Source: Lientehia hominis (GTDB taxonomy: Bacteria; Bacillota; Clostridia; Lachnospirales; Lachnospiraceae). Taken from it: a DNA stretch of 64,000 nt. A model generated the notes under the pieces. The model was not told the origin of the DNA, searched no databases, and saw only the letters and a program-made list of their open reading frames with translations. Position numbers and translations under genes: made by a program. Positions 13,422-22,261 of this stretch are shown piece after piece. Where the stretch lies: positions 186,001 to 250,000 of the forward strand of contig NZ_JAJNOR010000004.1 in NCBI RefSeq assembly GCF_021044755.1, given 5' to 3'. Each line of letters begins with the position of its first letter. The stretch's first letter is position 1.

Positions 13422-14969
13422 GTGGGAGGAACTATAATTGCTGTAATTGTTACACTGTGTGTTGTAGCTCCTATTACTTGGTTTATTGCAATTGCATACC
13501 GCAAGAAGGTATACGAGAGCAAGATCGGCAAAGCGGAAGAAAAATCAAGAGAAATCATAGATGAAGCGTTAAAAGTTGCGGAAACCAAGAAGCGCGAAGC
13601 TCTCTTAGAGGCCAAAGAAGAATCCATGAAAACGAAGAATGACTTGGAAAAAGAGGTCCGTGAGAGAAGAGCGGAGATACAGCGATATGAACGAAGAGTA
13701 TTGAGCAAGGAAGAGAATTTAGAGAAAAAGTCCGAGGCACTGGAGAAGAAAGAAGCCGGTTTATCTGCTAAAGAAGAGGCGTTGGTGAAAAAGAAAAAGG
13801 AAGCCGAGGAACTCTTTGAGAAAGAAGTGCAGGAGCTGGAGCGGATTTCAGGATTTACCTCCGAACAAGCAAAAGAATATCTTTTAAAAACTGTTGAAAA
13901 TGACGTAAAGCATGATACTGCAAAGCTGGTTAAGGAACTGGAGACGAGAGCAAAGGAAGAAGCGGGCAAGAAAGCGAAAGAGTACGTGGTCACTGCCATT
14001 CAGAAATGTGCGGCGGATCATGTGGCAGAGTCGACGATTTCTGTTGTTCAGCTTCCCAATGATGAGATGAAGGGCCGTATCATCGGCCGGGAGGGGCGGA
14101 ATATCCGTACCTTAGAGACGCTTACTGGTGTAGATCTGATTATTGATGATACGCCGGAAGCCGTGATTTTATCAGGGTTTGATCCGATCAGACGTGAAGT
14201 GGCCAGAATCGCTTTGGAAAAATTGATTTTAGATGGACGTATTCATCCGGCCAGAATTGAAGAAATGGTTGAAAAAGCTCAAAAAGAAGTAGATACTATG
14301 ATTCGGGAAGAAGGGGAAGCCGCTGTTTTGGAGGTTGGCATCCATGGTATCCATCCCGAGCTGGTTCGGCTTCTGGGTAAGATGAAGTTCAGGACAAGTT
14401 ATGGACAGAATGCTTTGAAACATTCGATTGAAGTTGCGCATTTGTCAGGACTCCTGGCTGCCGAGATCGGCGTAGATGTGCGTATGGCTAAGAGGGCTGG
14501 TTTGTTGCATGATATCGGCAAGGCAGTGGACCATGAAATGGAAGGCTCACATATTCAGCTGGGTGTTGAATTATGTAGGAAATACAAGGAATCAGCTATA
14601 GTGATCAATGCGGTGGAATCTCATCATGGCGATGTAGAACCTGAGACGCTGATCGCCTGTATCGTACAGGCCGCGGATACTATTTCCGCTGCACGTCCTG
14701 GCGCACGCCGTGAGACAATCGAAACATATACCAACAGATTGAAGCAATTGGAAGATATTACGAATACCTTTAAAGGTGTGGACAAATCTTTTGCTGTTCA
14801 GGCAGGACGCGAAGTCCGTATTATGGTTGTGCCGGAGCAGGTGAGTGACGACGATATGGTCCTGATGGCAAGGAACATCTCGAAGCAGATTGAGTCTGAG
14901 CTTGAATATCCTGGTCAGATTAAAGTCAACGTTATTCGTGAATCACGAGTTACGGATTACGCAAAATAA
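13422..14969 (+). CDS. rny: Ribonuclease Y
   Basis: This 515-aa protein starts at a GTG after AAGGAGGTG. The N-terminal membrane anchor is [23 protein letters not shown] long Lys/Glu coiled coil follows (about 25-200), then a KH domain ([20 protein letters not shown]) and an HD domain ([12 protein letters not shown], with SHHGDVEP). The family's usual length is about 520 aa. RNase Y is the membrane-bound endonuclease that begins mRNA decay in many Firmicutes. A strong terminator follows 30 nt downstream. Confidence 0.98.
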   Translation: MGGTIIAVIVTLCVVAPITWFIAIAYRKKVYESKIGKAEEKSREIIDEALKVAETKKREALLEAKEESMKTKNDLEKEVRERRAEIQRYERRVLSKEENLEKKSEALEKKEAGLSAKEEALVKKKKEAEELFEKEVQELERISGFTSEQAKEYLLKTVENDVKHDTAKLVKELETRAKEEAGKKAKEYVVTAIQKCAADHVAESTISVVQLPNDEMKGRIIGREGRNIRTLETLTGVDLIIDDTPEAVILSGFDPIRREVARIALEKLILDGRIHPARIEEMVEKAQKEVDTMIREEGEAAVLEVGIHGIHPELVRLLGKMKFRTSYGQNALKHSIEVAHLSGLLAAEIGVDVRMAKRAGLLHDIGKAVDHEMEGSHIQLGVELCRKYKESAIVINAVESHHGDVEPETLIACIVQAADTISAARPGARRETIETYTNRLKQLEDITNTFKGVDKSFAVQAGREVRIMVVPEQVSDDDMVLMARNISKQIESELEYPGQIKVNVIRESRVTDYAK

Positions 14970-14999
14970 TGGTTTGGATTTAACTGGAGAGTACAGATG

Positions 15000-15045
15000 C
15001 CCCATCCTGAGTGAATCGTTTGATTCATTCAGGATGGGGTATCTT
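15000..15045 (+). terminator. Intrinsic terminator after rny
   Basis: The stem CCCCATCCTGAGTGAATC pairs perfectly with its downstream complement across a GTTT loop and is followed by TATCTTTATT. Confidence 0.9.
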
Positions 15046-15080
15046 TATTACTGTATTGCTTTCATAAAAGGAGTGGAGAA

Positions 15081-15614
15081 ATGGAAGAAATCGTACGGAT
15101 TAAACGGGAACTGGCTTATCAGGGAAAGATTCTTAATATTTATAGAGACTATATGGCGCTTCCCAACGGTCATACGGCAGTCTGGGACTTTGTGGAGCAT
15201 AAAGGAGCGGCTGCGGTGGTCCCAGTGACAGGGGAGGGAAAGATTCTTATGGTACGGCAGTACAGAAACGCTCTGGAGCGTTATACGCTGGAAATACCGG
15301 CGGGAGCCCTTAATTATGTGGGGGAGCCTAAAGAAGTTTGTGCAGCCAGGGAATTAGAGGAGGAGACCGGATTTCGTGCAGGAAAGCTGGAATGGCTGAT
15401 AAATGTAAATACTACGGTAGCCTTTTGTAATGAAATCATCGGGATTTATCTGGCTTCCGATCTGATTCCTTCTAAACAGCGTCTGGATGAGGATGAATTT
15501 CTGGATGTGGAAGAATATGGCCTGCAGGAGCTTCTTGATATGATATTTACAGGGAAGATAACGGACGGAAAGACCATCGCCGCATTGCTTGCGTATCAGG
15601 TCAAGCGGGCATAA
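15081..15614 (+). CDS. nudF: Nudix hydrolase, ADP-ribose pyrophosphatase-like
   Basis: This 177-aa protein carries a Nudix box with AARELEEETGF (about residues 90-100). The N-terminal strand segment HTAVWDFVEHKGAAAVVPV and the C-terminal YGLQELLDMIFTGKITDG follow the NudF/YqkG pattern. It hydrolyses ADP-ribose and related nucleoside diphosphates. In Bacillus the nudF gene lies near spoIIM, as here. The ATG follows AAAAGGAGTGGAG. Substrate choice within the Nudix family cannot be read with certainty. Confidence 0.85.
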   Translation: MEEIVRIKRELAYQGKILNIYRDYMALPNGHTAVWDFVEHKGAAAVVPVTGEGKILMVRQYRNALERYTLEIPAGALNYVGEPKEVCAARELEEETGFRAGKLEWLINVNTTVAFCNEIIGIYLASDLIPSKQRLDEDEFLDVEEYGLQELLDMIFTGKITDGKTIAALLAYQVKRA

Positions 15615-15664
15615 CCATGGTGTTCCCATCATATAGTATCTGTAGCTATAGGATGGAGGAAATC

Positions 15665-16243
15665 ATGGAGAAGAACGGAAAACTTTGGAAAATGGCCTGT
15701 ATCGTTTTTGCTGCGTCTCTGCTGCTGGGGACTCTGGCGGCTAACCTGACCGGAAAAAATGGACAGGGTAGTTGGGAGCTTTATTTTACACAGGTTGGAG
15801 ACGCCCTGAAGCAGCAGGATTTTGCCAGGGAAAGTTATTTCTTTTATATTTTACGGCTTCGCCTGATGGAAGTCGGGGCAATTTGGCTGTTGTCCATGAC
15901 AGCTTTTGGAAGCGTATCCCTTTGGGCATCGATGGGATGGATTGGTTTTACGACTGGAGTACGAATTTCTCTCGGGACCATGGTGTTCGGACGCACCGGA
16001 ATCCTCTATTTTTTATGCAGTATACTGCCCCAGGCTCTTTTTTATGTGCCGGCGCTTATACTCTTATATGCCCGCGGGTTCCAGATATACTCCTTTATGA
16101 GAAAACAGAAGGATTGGGGACAGTACAGACGGATACGGATGCCGAAGGATATCCTGCTCCTGCTGATCACTTTGCTTTGCCTGCTGCCGGGTATCATCTG
16201 TGAATGCTATATCAATCCGCTTTTGTTGAAGATCTACTTTTAG
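15665..16243 (+). CDS. spoIIM: Stage II sporulation protein M
   Basis: This 192-aa integral membrane protein probably starts at the ATG at 15665, preceded by GGAGG; an upstream in-frame ATG (15617) lacks this. About five hydrophobic segments occur, with the conserved SLGTMVFGRTGILYFLCSILPQALFYVPALI stretch in the second half. SpoIIM is part of the DMP complex (SpoIID, SpoIIM, SpoIIP) that remodels septal peptidoglycan during forespore engulfment. Its presence indicates a spore-forming host. The spacing to nudF (50 bp) suggests co-transcription. Confidence 0.9.
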   Translation: MEKNGKLWKMACIVFAASLLLGTLAANLTGKNGQGSWELYFTQVGDALKQQDFARESYFFYILRLRLMEVGAIWLLSMTAFGSVSLWASMGWIGFTTGVRISLGTMVFGRTGILYFLCSILPQALFYVPALILLYARGFQIYSFMRKQKDWGQYRRIRMPKDILLLLITLLCLLPGIICECYINPLLLKIYF

Positions 16244-16301
16244 GCAGGACTACAGCAGCAGAATCTGGGATGGTCTGATTTGCAGCTGCACATAGAAGCG
16301 T

Positions 16302-16340
16302 AAAAAAGACAGGCCCCAAAGATTAAGGGGCTTGCCTTTT
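16302..16340. terminator. Bidirectional terminator between spoIIM and aroF
   Basis: GGCCCC and GGGGC with an A-rich loop form a hairpin flanked by an A run on the left and CCTTTT on the right. It can serve both convergent genes. Confidence 0.7.
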
Positions 16341-16368
16341 CTGTACCTTTATAATTAATTCTGATTCT

Positions 16369-17397
16369 TTATGCCAATTCCGCGATATCGTATATCAGCT
16401 GTCTGGATTCTTCCCATCCGAGACAGGGATCGGTGATGGAGCAGCCGTAGATATGGCCTCCTACCTTTTGGCTTCCGGGTTCAATGTAGCTTTCTATCAT
16501 AACTCCCTTAACAAGGCTGCGGATATCCAGGGAATGCTGCCTGCTGTGGAGAACCTCTTTTACGATCCGGATCTGTTCCTTGTACTGCTTGTTGGAATTG
16601 GAATGATTAGTATCCACGATGCAGGCGGGATTCTGCAGATCCCGTTTTGCGTACATGTCGCAGAGCAGCCTCAGATCCTCATAGTGGTAGTTGGGCTGGC
16701 TCTGTCCGTGCTTGTTTACCGCACCTCGCAGAATGGTATGGGCGTAAGGATTTCCATCGGTATGGACTTCCCAGCCGCGGAAGATGAAGGTATGTCCATG
16801 CTGAGCGGCTATGACGGAATTCAGCATAACGGAAAAATCACCGCTTGTGGGATTCTTCATGCCGGCGCCCACATCCATGCCGCTGACGGTGAGACGATGC
16901 TGCTGGTTTTCCACGGAACGGGCTCCTACGGCCACATAGGACAATAAGTCTGAAAGATACCGGTAGTTTTCTGGATAAAGCATCTCGTCCGCAGCCGAAA
17001 GGCCGGTTTCCTGCAGAACCCTCATATGCAGCTTGCGGATAGCCAGAAGTCCTTCAAACAGATCGGGGGCTTTTTCCGGATTTGGCTGATGAAGAATGCC
17101 CTTGTAGCCTTCGCCGGTAGTGCGGGGTTTGTTGGTATAGACGCGGGGAACGATGAGCAGCCTGTCCTTCGTATCCTCCTGGATTTTTACCAAACGAGAC
17201 ACATAGTCACATACAGAGTCTTCATTATCGGCAGAACAGGGCCCCACGATGACCATAAACTTATCACTGTTTCCGGTGAGAACATCGCGGATATCCTGAT
17301 CACGTTTGTGTTTTTCCTTGGTAAGTTGTTCTGACAAGGGGAACTGATGGCGAATCTCGGCTGGAGTCGGCAGCTTACTGATGAATTCAAAGCTCAT
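16369..17397 (-). CDS. aroF: 3-deoxy-7-phosphoheptulonate synthase (class I)
   Basis: This 342-aa protein of the AroFGH type has KFMVIVGPCSADNEDS near the start, PRVYTNKPRTTGEGYKG with the PEP-binding residues, GARSVENQQHR and GVMIESYIEPGSQ near the end. It condenses PEP with erythrose 4-phosphate in the first step of the shikimate pathway. A good AAAGGAGG precedes the ATG. It is read leftward just downstream of the DUF368 gene, with 18 nt between the two. Confidence 0.95.
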   Translation of the reverse strand: MSFEFISKLPTPAEIRHQFPLSEQLTKEKHKRDQDIRDVLTGNSDKFMVIVGPCSADNEDSVCDYVSRLVKIQEDTKDRLLIVPRVYTNKPRTTGEGYKGILHQPNPEKAPDLFEGLLAIRKLHMRVLQETGLSAADEMLYPENYRYLSDLLSYVAVGARSVENQQHRLTVSGMDVGAGMKNPTSGDFSVMLNSVIAAQHGHTFIFRGWEVHTDGNPYAHTILRGAVNKHGQSQPNYHYEDLRLLCDMYAKRDLQNPACIVDTNHSNSNKQYKEQIRIVKEVLHSRQHSLDIRSLVKGVMIESYIEPGSQKVGGHIYGCSITDPCLGWEESRQLIYDIAELA

Positions 17398-17415
17398 AAT
17401 ACGGCCTCCTTTTTA

Positions 17416-18300
17416 TCAGGCATTTTTTTCTCCCATGATATAAGTAGCATAGCCGCCGGCGAACATGAGTATAAGTCCGATGATGAGGCCTGCCACGGAG
17501 AAGTGTGCCAGTGCGTTTGTATTATAAAAAATTCCGAAAGGTGAAGAAAGAATCAGGCCCAGGATCGCTGCATAGGTAGAAACGGTATGTTTTGCGAACA
17601 GATATTCAATCATCTTGGATATCAGGAAAATGCCCAGGATGGCTCCGATACCGAAAGGCACAAGGATGGCGGCCTGGGACATGACAGCTGACCAGTTGCC
17701 TGCCTTTAATGCGTCTACGAAGCTGGTGATAGAATTGATCACGCCGTAATAGTATCCGAGGACCATGAGGACCATAGAGCCGCTGACACCAGGGATTACC
17801 ATGGTAGCAGATGCGATGACGCCGAGGAAAAACAACAGAACGATGGTACCGGGGGCAGCGGTAAGGGTTTTCAGGGTGTCCTCACTGCCCTGCAGCAGAG
17901 GAAGGATAATCGCAAAGGCGAATAGAATTACAAACGCCGCAATGTTGAACGCAGTTACACGGCCGCCGCGGCTTTTCCGGATACCTTTCTTCATTTCCCG
18001 GACAAGCATAGGCACGCCGCCGAGGATAAGGCCGAGAAACGTAAGACAGGTGGGAAGAGGCTGATTGCCGAGAAGATATTTAATGGCATATGTGAAACAG
18101 ATGATTCCCACGGCGCATCCGAGCAAGATTGGAAACAGAGTCGTGATACTCTTTTTAAACTGTTTGAACAGATGGGTAATGGAAGAGATCAGCTTATTGT
18201 AGATTCCCATGGATACGGCCATGGTTCCGCCGCTGACACCGGGGATGACATTGGCAATGCCGATCACCGCGCCTTTTATGATGTCCAGAATGAAGTTCAT
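17416..18300 (-). CDS. DUF368 membrane protein, undecaprenyl-phosphate translocase (PopT-like)
   Basis: This 294-aa polytopic membrane protein has about nine hydrophobic segments and the family's repeated signature. ANVIPGVSGGTMAVSMGIY lies at residues 17-35, and MVIPGVSGSMVLMVLGYYY lies in the second half. DUF368 proteins were recently shown to return undecaprenyl phosphate across the membrane for cell-wall and teichoic-acid synthesis. The inverted repeat of the PGVSG motif fits a pseudo-symmetric carrier. The ATG follows GAAAGG. It is divergent from the LTA-synthase-like gene at 18515, another user of envelope lipid intermediates. Confidence 0.88.
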   Translation of the reverse strand: MNFILDIIKGAVIGIANVIPGVSGGTMAVSMGIYNKLISSITHLFKQFKKSITTLFPILLGCAVGIICFTYAIKYLLGNQPLPTCLTFLGLILGGVPMLVREMKKGIRKSRGGRVTAFNIAAFVILFAFAIILPLLQGSEDTLKTLTAAPGTIVLLFFLGVIASATMVIPGVSGSMVLMVLGYYYGVINSITSFVDALKAGNWSAVMSQAAILVPFGIGAILGIFLISKMIEYLFAKHTVSTYAAILGLILSSPFGIFYNTNALAHFSVAGLIIGLILMFAGGYATYIMGEKNA

Positions 18301-18514
18301 AGTTATTTCCTTTCGTGTTCAAAATAATAAAGTATACAGCAACCTATTATAAAAGGATTTCCAGGGGATGTCAAGAAAAGCAGACGTTTAGCGGCATAAA
18401 GATTTTCCAGAGAATACTAATAAATAAGTAAGAAATTAGTAAAAATCACCTATAGGAATCAGGCGGAAAATCTGCTATAGTCTTCTATAGAACAATCGGA
18501 AAAAGGGTGGGAAA

Positions 18515-20602
18515 ATGAGGAAATTTTTTGAGAATGTTCAAAAGAAGACGGCGCGGCATCCATTGCTCAGCTGTTTTCTCACTGCCATACTGCTGAATCT
18601 TTTTGTGGAGCTGCTGTCCAGGCGGTCTTTTATCAGCCTGGCTGTTTTTGTCGGCACAAGGCCGCATATCTTTCTGTTTAACGCTTGTATCATATTCTGG
18701 AGCTTTTCACTCCTTCTTCTGGTCCGGAGAAAACTGTTTCTCTCAGCTGTCATCAGTGTCATCTGGCTGATTCTTGGAATTGTGAACTTTGTGCTCCTGG
18801 GGTGCCGCGTCACGCCGTTTAACGGAGCGGACCTTCGTCTGACAAAGGATGCGATGGCAGTGGCCGGAAAATATCTTTCCTGGTGGCATTTGGTCCTTTT
18901 GATCATAGCTGTCGCCGCGCTTCTCGCGGCATTGGTCATCTTGTTCCGAAAGCTTCCCCGTTCAGAGAAGAAGCCTTCCTATATTAAGTCTCTGATATTT
19001 GTAGTGTTTTCTTTTATGGCGCTTTTGGGGATCAACAGTGTAGGGAAGAGCACCGGGGTCCTGGCAAATCAGTTCGGCAATCTGGCTCAGGCATATCAGG
19101 ATTATGGATTTTCCTATTGCTTTGCCAATAGCCTCATCAATACCGGAATCAGCAAGCCGGGGGACTACAGCACGGAAGTGGTCAGGGAAATTAAAGAGGA
19201 GGAAATCGTTCCGGAGGAGCATGTGTCAGCTCCGTTCGTTGTGGAGAACAGGCCGGATGTGGTCAATGAACAGGGAGTGGCGGTGACAGAAAAGACGCCG
19301 AATATTATCTTCCTGCAGCTGGAATCCTTCAGCGACCCTCTTAAGTATCTTCATATGGAATGCTCGGAAGACCCGATTCCCAATTTCCGGAAGCTGATGG
19401 AACAGTATTCCTCCGGATACCTGTGGGTACCTTCCGTGGGGGCGGGGACCGCCAACACGGAGTTTGAGGTAATCACCGGCATGAACCTGGATTTCTTTGG
19501 GCCGGGTGAATATCCTTATAAAACGGTACTGCAGAAGCAGGTTTCCGAAAGCATCTGTTTTGACCTGAAAGAGATTGGGTATCACGCTCAGGCGATTCAC
19601 AACAATTCCGGTACTTTTTATGACCGGTATACGGTGTTTTCCCAGTTGGGATTTGATACGTTCACCTCTTTGGAATACATGACAGGATATGATACCACTT
19701 ATATGGGATGGGCGAAGGATGAGATTCTGACAGAGCAGATTGCGAAGGTGCTGAATTCCACTTCCGGGGCGGATGTGATCTATACGATTTCTGTACAGGG
19801 GCATGGCTCTTATCCTCAGGAGAAGGTATTGGATTCTCCTGCCGTGCGGGTGACGGGGCTTCCCACAGAGGGAGAGACCAACGCTATGGAATACTATGTG
19901 GAACAGATCCATGAAATGGATATCTTTGTGGGAGAGCTGATCTCATATCTGGAAAGCCGGGACGAGGAAACCATTCTCGTCATGTACGGTGATCACCTGC
20001 CCAGCCTGAATCTGACGGAAGATAAGCTGGAGAACGGGGACTTATTCCAGACGGAATATGTCATCTGGGACAATATGGGTCTAGCGAGGACCAGCCGGAA
20101 CGTGGAGGCATATCAGCTGGGGGCCTATGTGATGGATAAGGCAGGGCTTAAAAAGGGAACGATGTTCCGCTACCACCAGGCATACCTTCAGAAGACATCA
20201 CATACCGCAGAGGAAGAAGAGACGTATCTGAATGATATGAAGATATTGGAATATGATATCCTTTACGGAGATCAGGATGTGTTCGAAGGAGATATGCCCT
20301 ATGAGGCGACTAATCTGCACATGGGAGTGCAGCCGGTCAGCATCAACCGGGTGCTGCTCCAGAATAAGGGACTCTATGTGACCGGATGGAACTATACAAA
20401 GAACAGTGTGATCTATGTGAATGGAAAGGCATGGGAAACCAACTGCGTTTCACAGAATCTGCTCTATGCGGCAGATGTAAAGCTCAAGGAAGGCGACAAT
20501 GAGATCACAGTCAGCCAGGTGAGCGATGATAATATTGTACTGAGTGTCTCAGAGCCGTATATCTTGAAGCAGGAGAAAAAGGACGGTTCTGAAGGTTCCT
20601 GA
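18515..20602 (+). CDS. LTA synthase family sulfatase-fold membrane enzyme
   Basis: This 695-aa protein has five N-terminal membrane segments (to about residue 170) and an extracellular alkaline phosphatase/sulfatase domain. NIIFLQLESFSDP gives the metal site, and GAGTANTEFEVITG gives the expected catalytic Thr. WAKDEILTEQI and MYGDHLPSL supply the remaining His/Asp ligands. A beta-rich C-terminal extension (about 590-690) goes beyond usual LtaS length. The family transfers glycerol phosphate to build lipoteichoic acid or related polymers. Whether this host makes classical LTA cannot be told from the sequence. Confidence 0.9.
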   Translation: MRKFFENVQKKTARHPLLSCFLTAILLNLFVELLSRRSFISLAVFVGTRPHIFLFNACIIFWSFSLLLLVRRKLFLSAVISVIWLILGIVNFVLLGCRVTPFNGADLRLTKDAMAVAGKYLSWWHLVLLIIAVAALLAALVILFRKLPRSEKKPSYIKSLIFVVFSFMALLGINSVGKSTGVLANQFGNLAQAYQDYGFSYCFANSLINTGISKPGDYSTEVVREIKEEEIVPEEHVSAPFVVENRPDVVNEQGVAVTEKTPNIIFLQLESFSDPLKYLHMECSEDPIPNFRKLMEQYSSGYLWVPSVGAGTANTEFEVITGMNLDFFGPGEYPYKTVLQKQVSESICFDLKEIGYHAQAIHNNSGTFYDRYTVFSQLGFDTFTSLEYMTGYDTTYMGWAKDEILTEQIAKVLNSTSGADVIYTISVQGHGSYPQEKVLDSPAVRVTGLPTEGETNAMEYYVEQIHEMDIFVGELISYLESRDEETILVMYGDHLPSLNLTEDKLENGDLFQTEYVIWDNMGLARTSRNVEAYQLGAYVMDKAGLKKGTMFRYHQAYLQKTSHTAEEEETYLNDMKILEYDILYGDQDVFEGDMPYEATNLHMGVQPVSINRVLLQNKGLYVTGWNYTKNSVIYVNGKAWETNCVSQNLLYAADVKLKEGDNEITVSQVSDDNIVLSVSEPYILKQEKKDGSEGS

Positions 20603-20691
20603 ACAAAAGCGGACAGGATAAACATCGGTTTTTTCAGTTGCGTTTATGGACAAGATATGATATAGTGGGAATGTGCAAAGAAATATTGCCG

Positions 20692-20854
20692 TATCAAGTG
20701 CCTGTCCTTTGACAGGGAAAAGGGAATCAGGTCAGAATCCTGAGCGATCCGGTCACTGTATTCAGGGAGCGAAGCCTCGTCATCCATTGCAAACCCTATC
20801 ATGCGAGAAGGAGAGGCCGAGCGGAGAACTGTAAGTCAGGAAACCTGCTTGATA
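20692..20854 (+). promoter_or_regulatory. Cobalamin riboswitch (B12 element), no cognate gene found downstream
   Basis: The closing stem TATCAAG/CTTGATA is perfect. Between its arms are AAGGGAATCAGGTCAGAATCCTGAGC and the B12 box ACTGTAAGTCAGGAAACCTGC, in the usual order. The promoter region lies about 30 bp upstream (TATGATATAG near 20655). No cobalamin-related gene follows; an intrinsic terminator at 21083-21110 precedes galE. Confidence 0.85.
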
Positions 20855-21082
20855 TGTGAGATGGGCTTCCGGGCAAAGCTACACATCCGACAGGGTATTT
20901 CCCTCATGGTGTCGGCTTATGGGTTAAGCGGACATACTTTTGTGAATCTCAAAGCAACAGCAATGCACAAAACTTTCGTTCAGAGAATGAGTCTGGGCTG
21001 GCGCAGTGCCGATCCTACTCGCCGGGCTGTGTGCCTGTGTACTGTGTTGTCTGGACTGTGTGCACATTCGCAGGAACGGAAC
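20855..21082 (+). other. Leader remnant between the B12 riboswitch and its terminator
   Basis: These 228 nt hold no ORF I can recognise. A reading frame from ATG 20907 continues through the terminator, so it is not credible as a gene. It may be an expression platform, a decayed B12-regulated gene, or a small RNA body. Confidence 0.4.
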
Positions 21083-21110
21083 AAAGGCGTACCGTCTGGT
21101 ACGCCTTTTT
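21083..21110 (+). terminator. Strong intrinsic terminator upstream of galE
   Basis: AAGGCGTACC pairs with GGTACGCCTT across GTCT and is followed by TTTTT. It ends the riboswitch transcript about 55 bp before galE. Confidence 0.9.
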
Positions 21111-21165
21111 ATATTTGTATTAGAGAGACAATTTACAGTGACAGTCAAAAAGCAGGAGGAGAGAA

Positions 21166-22206
21166 ATGGAAATATTGCTGACCGGAGGCGCCGGTTATAT
21201 TGGAACTCATACGGCCATCGAAGTGGCAGAAAGCGGCCGTCAGGTCGTGATTGCGGATAATTTCGTCAACAGCTGCCCTGAGGCAGTGAAGCGTGCGGAA
21301 GAGCTTGCGGGCGCAGAATTTCCGGTCTACAATGTGGATGTGGCGGATGAGGCGGCGATGGAACAGATATTCAAAGAGCACCGGATCGAAGCTGTGATTC
21401 ATTTTGCGGGCCTTAAGGCAGTGGGAGAATCCGTAGAGAAGCCGCTGGAATATTACCGGAACAATCTGGATAGTACCCTCACGCTGCTCAGGGTGATGAA
21501 AAAATATGGCTGCAGGCAGATTGTCTTCAGCTCTTCGGCCACGGTGTACGGGACGCCGGAAAAGGTGCCTTTAACAGAAGAAATGCCGGTGGGCAGGAGC
21601 TGCACCAACCCTTACGGGTGGACGAAGGTCTTTATCGAGCAGATACTCAGGGATGCAGCCAGAGCGGATGAGGAGCTATCGGTGGTACTCCTTCGGTACT
21701 TCAATCCCATAGGAGCCCATGAGAGCGGAAGAATAGGGGAGAATCCCAACGGAATTCCCAATAATCTGATGCCTTATATTTCTCAGGTGGCAGTGGGAAG
21801 ACTGCCGCGCCTGAGGGTATTTGGAGACGATTATCCGACGCCCGACGGGACAGGAGTCAGGGATTATATTCATGTGGTCGATCTGGCCAAAGGGCATGTG
21901 GCGGCTTTGGATTATGCCGGAGGGCATAAGGGAGTGGAGACTGTCAATCTGGGAACCGGTATTGGATATAGTGTCCTGGATATCGTGAAGGCATTTGAAA
22001 AAGTCAATGGAGTGAAGATTCCTTATGACATTGTGGAACGCCGGGCAGGTGATATTGCGGAATGCTACGCGGATGCGTCCAAGGCAGAACAGATTCTTCA
22101 CTGGCATGCGGAAAAGAATCTGGAGGATATGTGCAGGGATTCCTGGAGATGGCAGAAAAACAATCCCAATGGATATGAGGAAAAGGCCGGAACAGGGTTG
22201 TCATAG
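21166..22206 (+). CDS. galE: UDP-glucose 4-epimerase
   Basis: This 346-aa extended short-chain dehydrogenase has the Rossmann motif TGGAGYIGTHT at residues 5-15, SSSATVYG with the catalytic Ser, and NPYGWTK with the Tyr-x3-Lys pair. RYFNPIGAHESGRIGENP is the GalE-type substrate loop. It interconverts UDP-glucose and UDP-galactose using bound NAD. AGGAGG precedes the ATG. The partner galK lies 36 kb away in this window and is not co-transcribed. Confidence 0.97.
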   Translation: MEILLTGGAGYIGTHTAIEVAESGRQVVIADNFVNSCPEAVKRAEELAGAEFPVYNVDVADEAAMEQIFKEHRIEAVIHFAGLKAVGESVEKPLEYYRNNLDSTLTLLRVMKKYGCRQIVFSSSATVYGTPEKVPLTEEMPVGRSCTNPYGWTKVFIEQILRDAARADEELSVVLLRYFNPIGAHESGRIGENPNGIPNNLMPYISQVAVGRLPRLRVFGDDYPTPDGTGVRDYIHVVDLAKGHVAALDYAGGHKGVETVNLGTGIGYSVLDIVKAFEKVNGVKIPYDIVERRAGDIAECYADASKAEQILHWHAEKNLEDMCRDSWRWQKNNPNGYEEKAGTGLS

Positions 22207-22261
22207 AATCTTGCCGGAGACAATAGAATAGAAGTAATGATAAGACCCTGGAGTCGGTTTT

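Noticed and set aside
20801..21181. 126-aa frame after the B12 riboswitch
   Set aside because: It begins inside the aptamer and runs through a strong terminator into the galE start.
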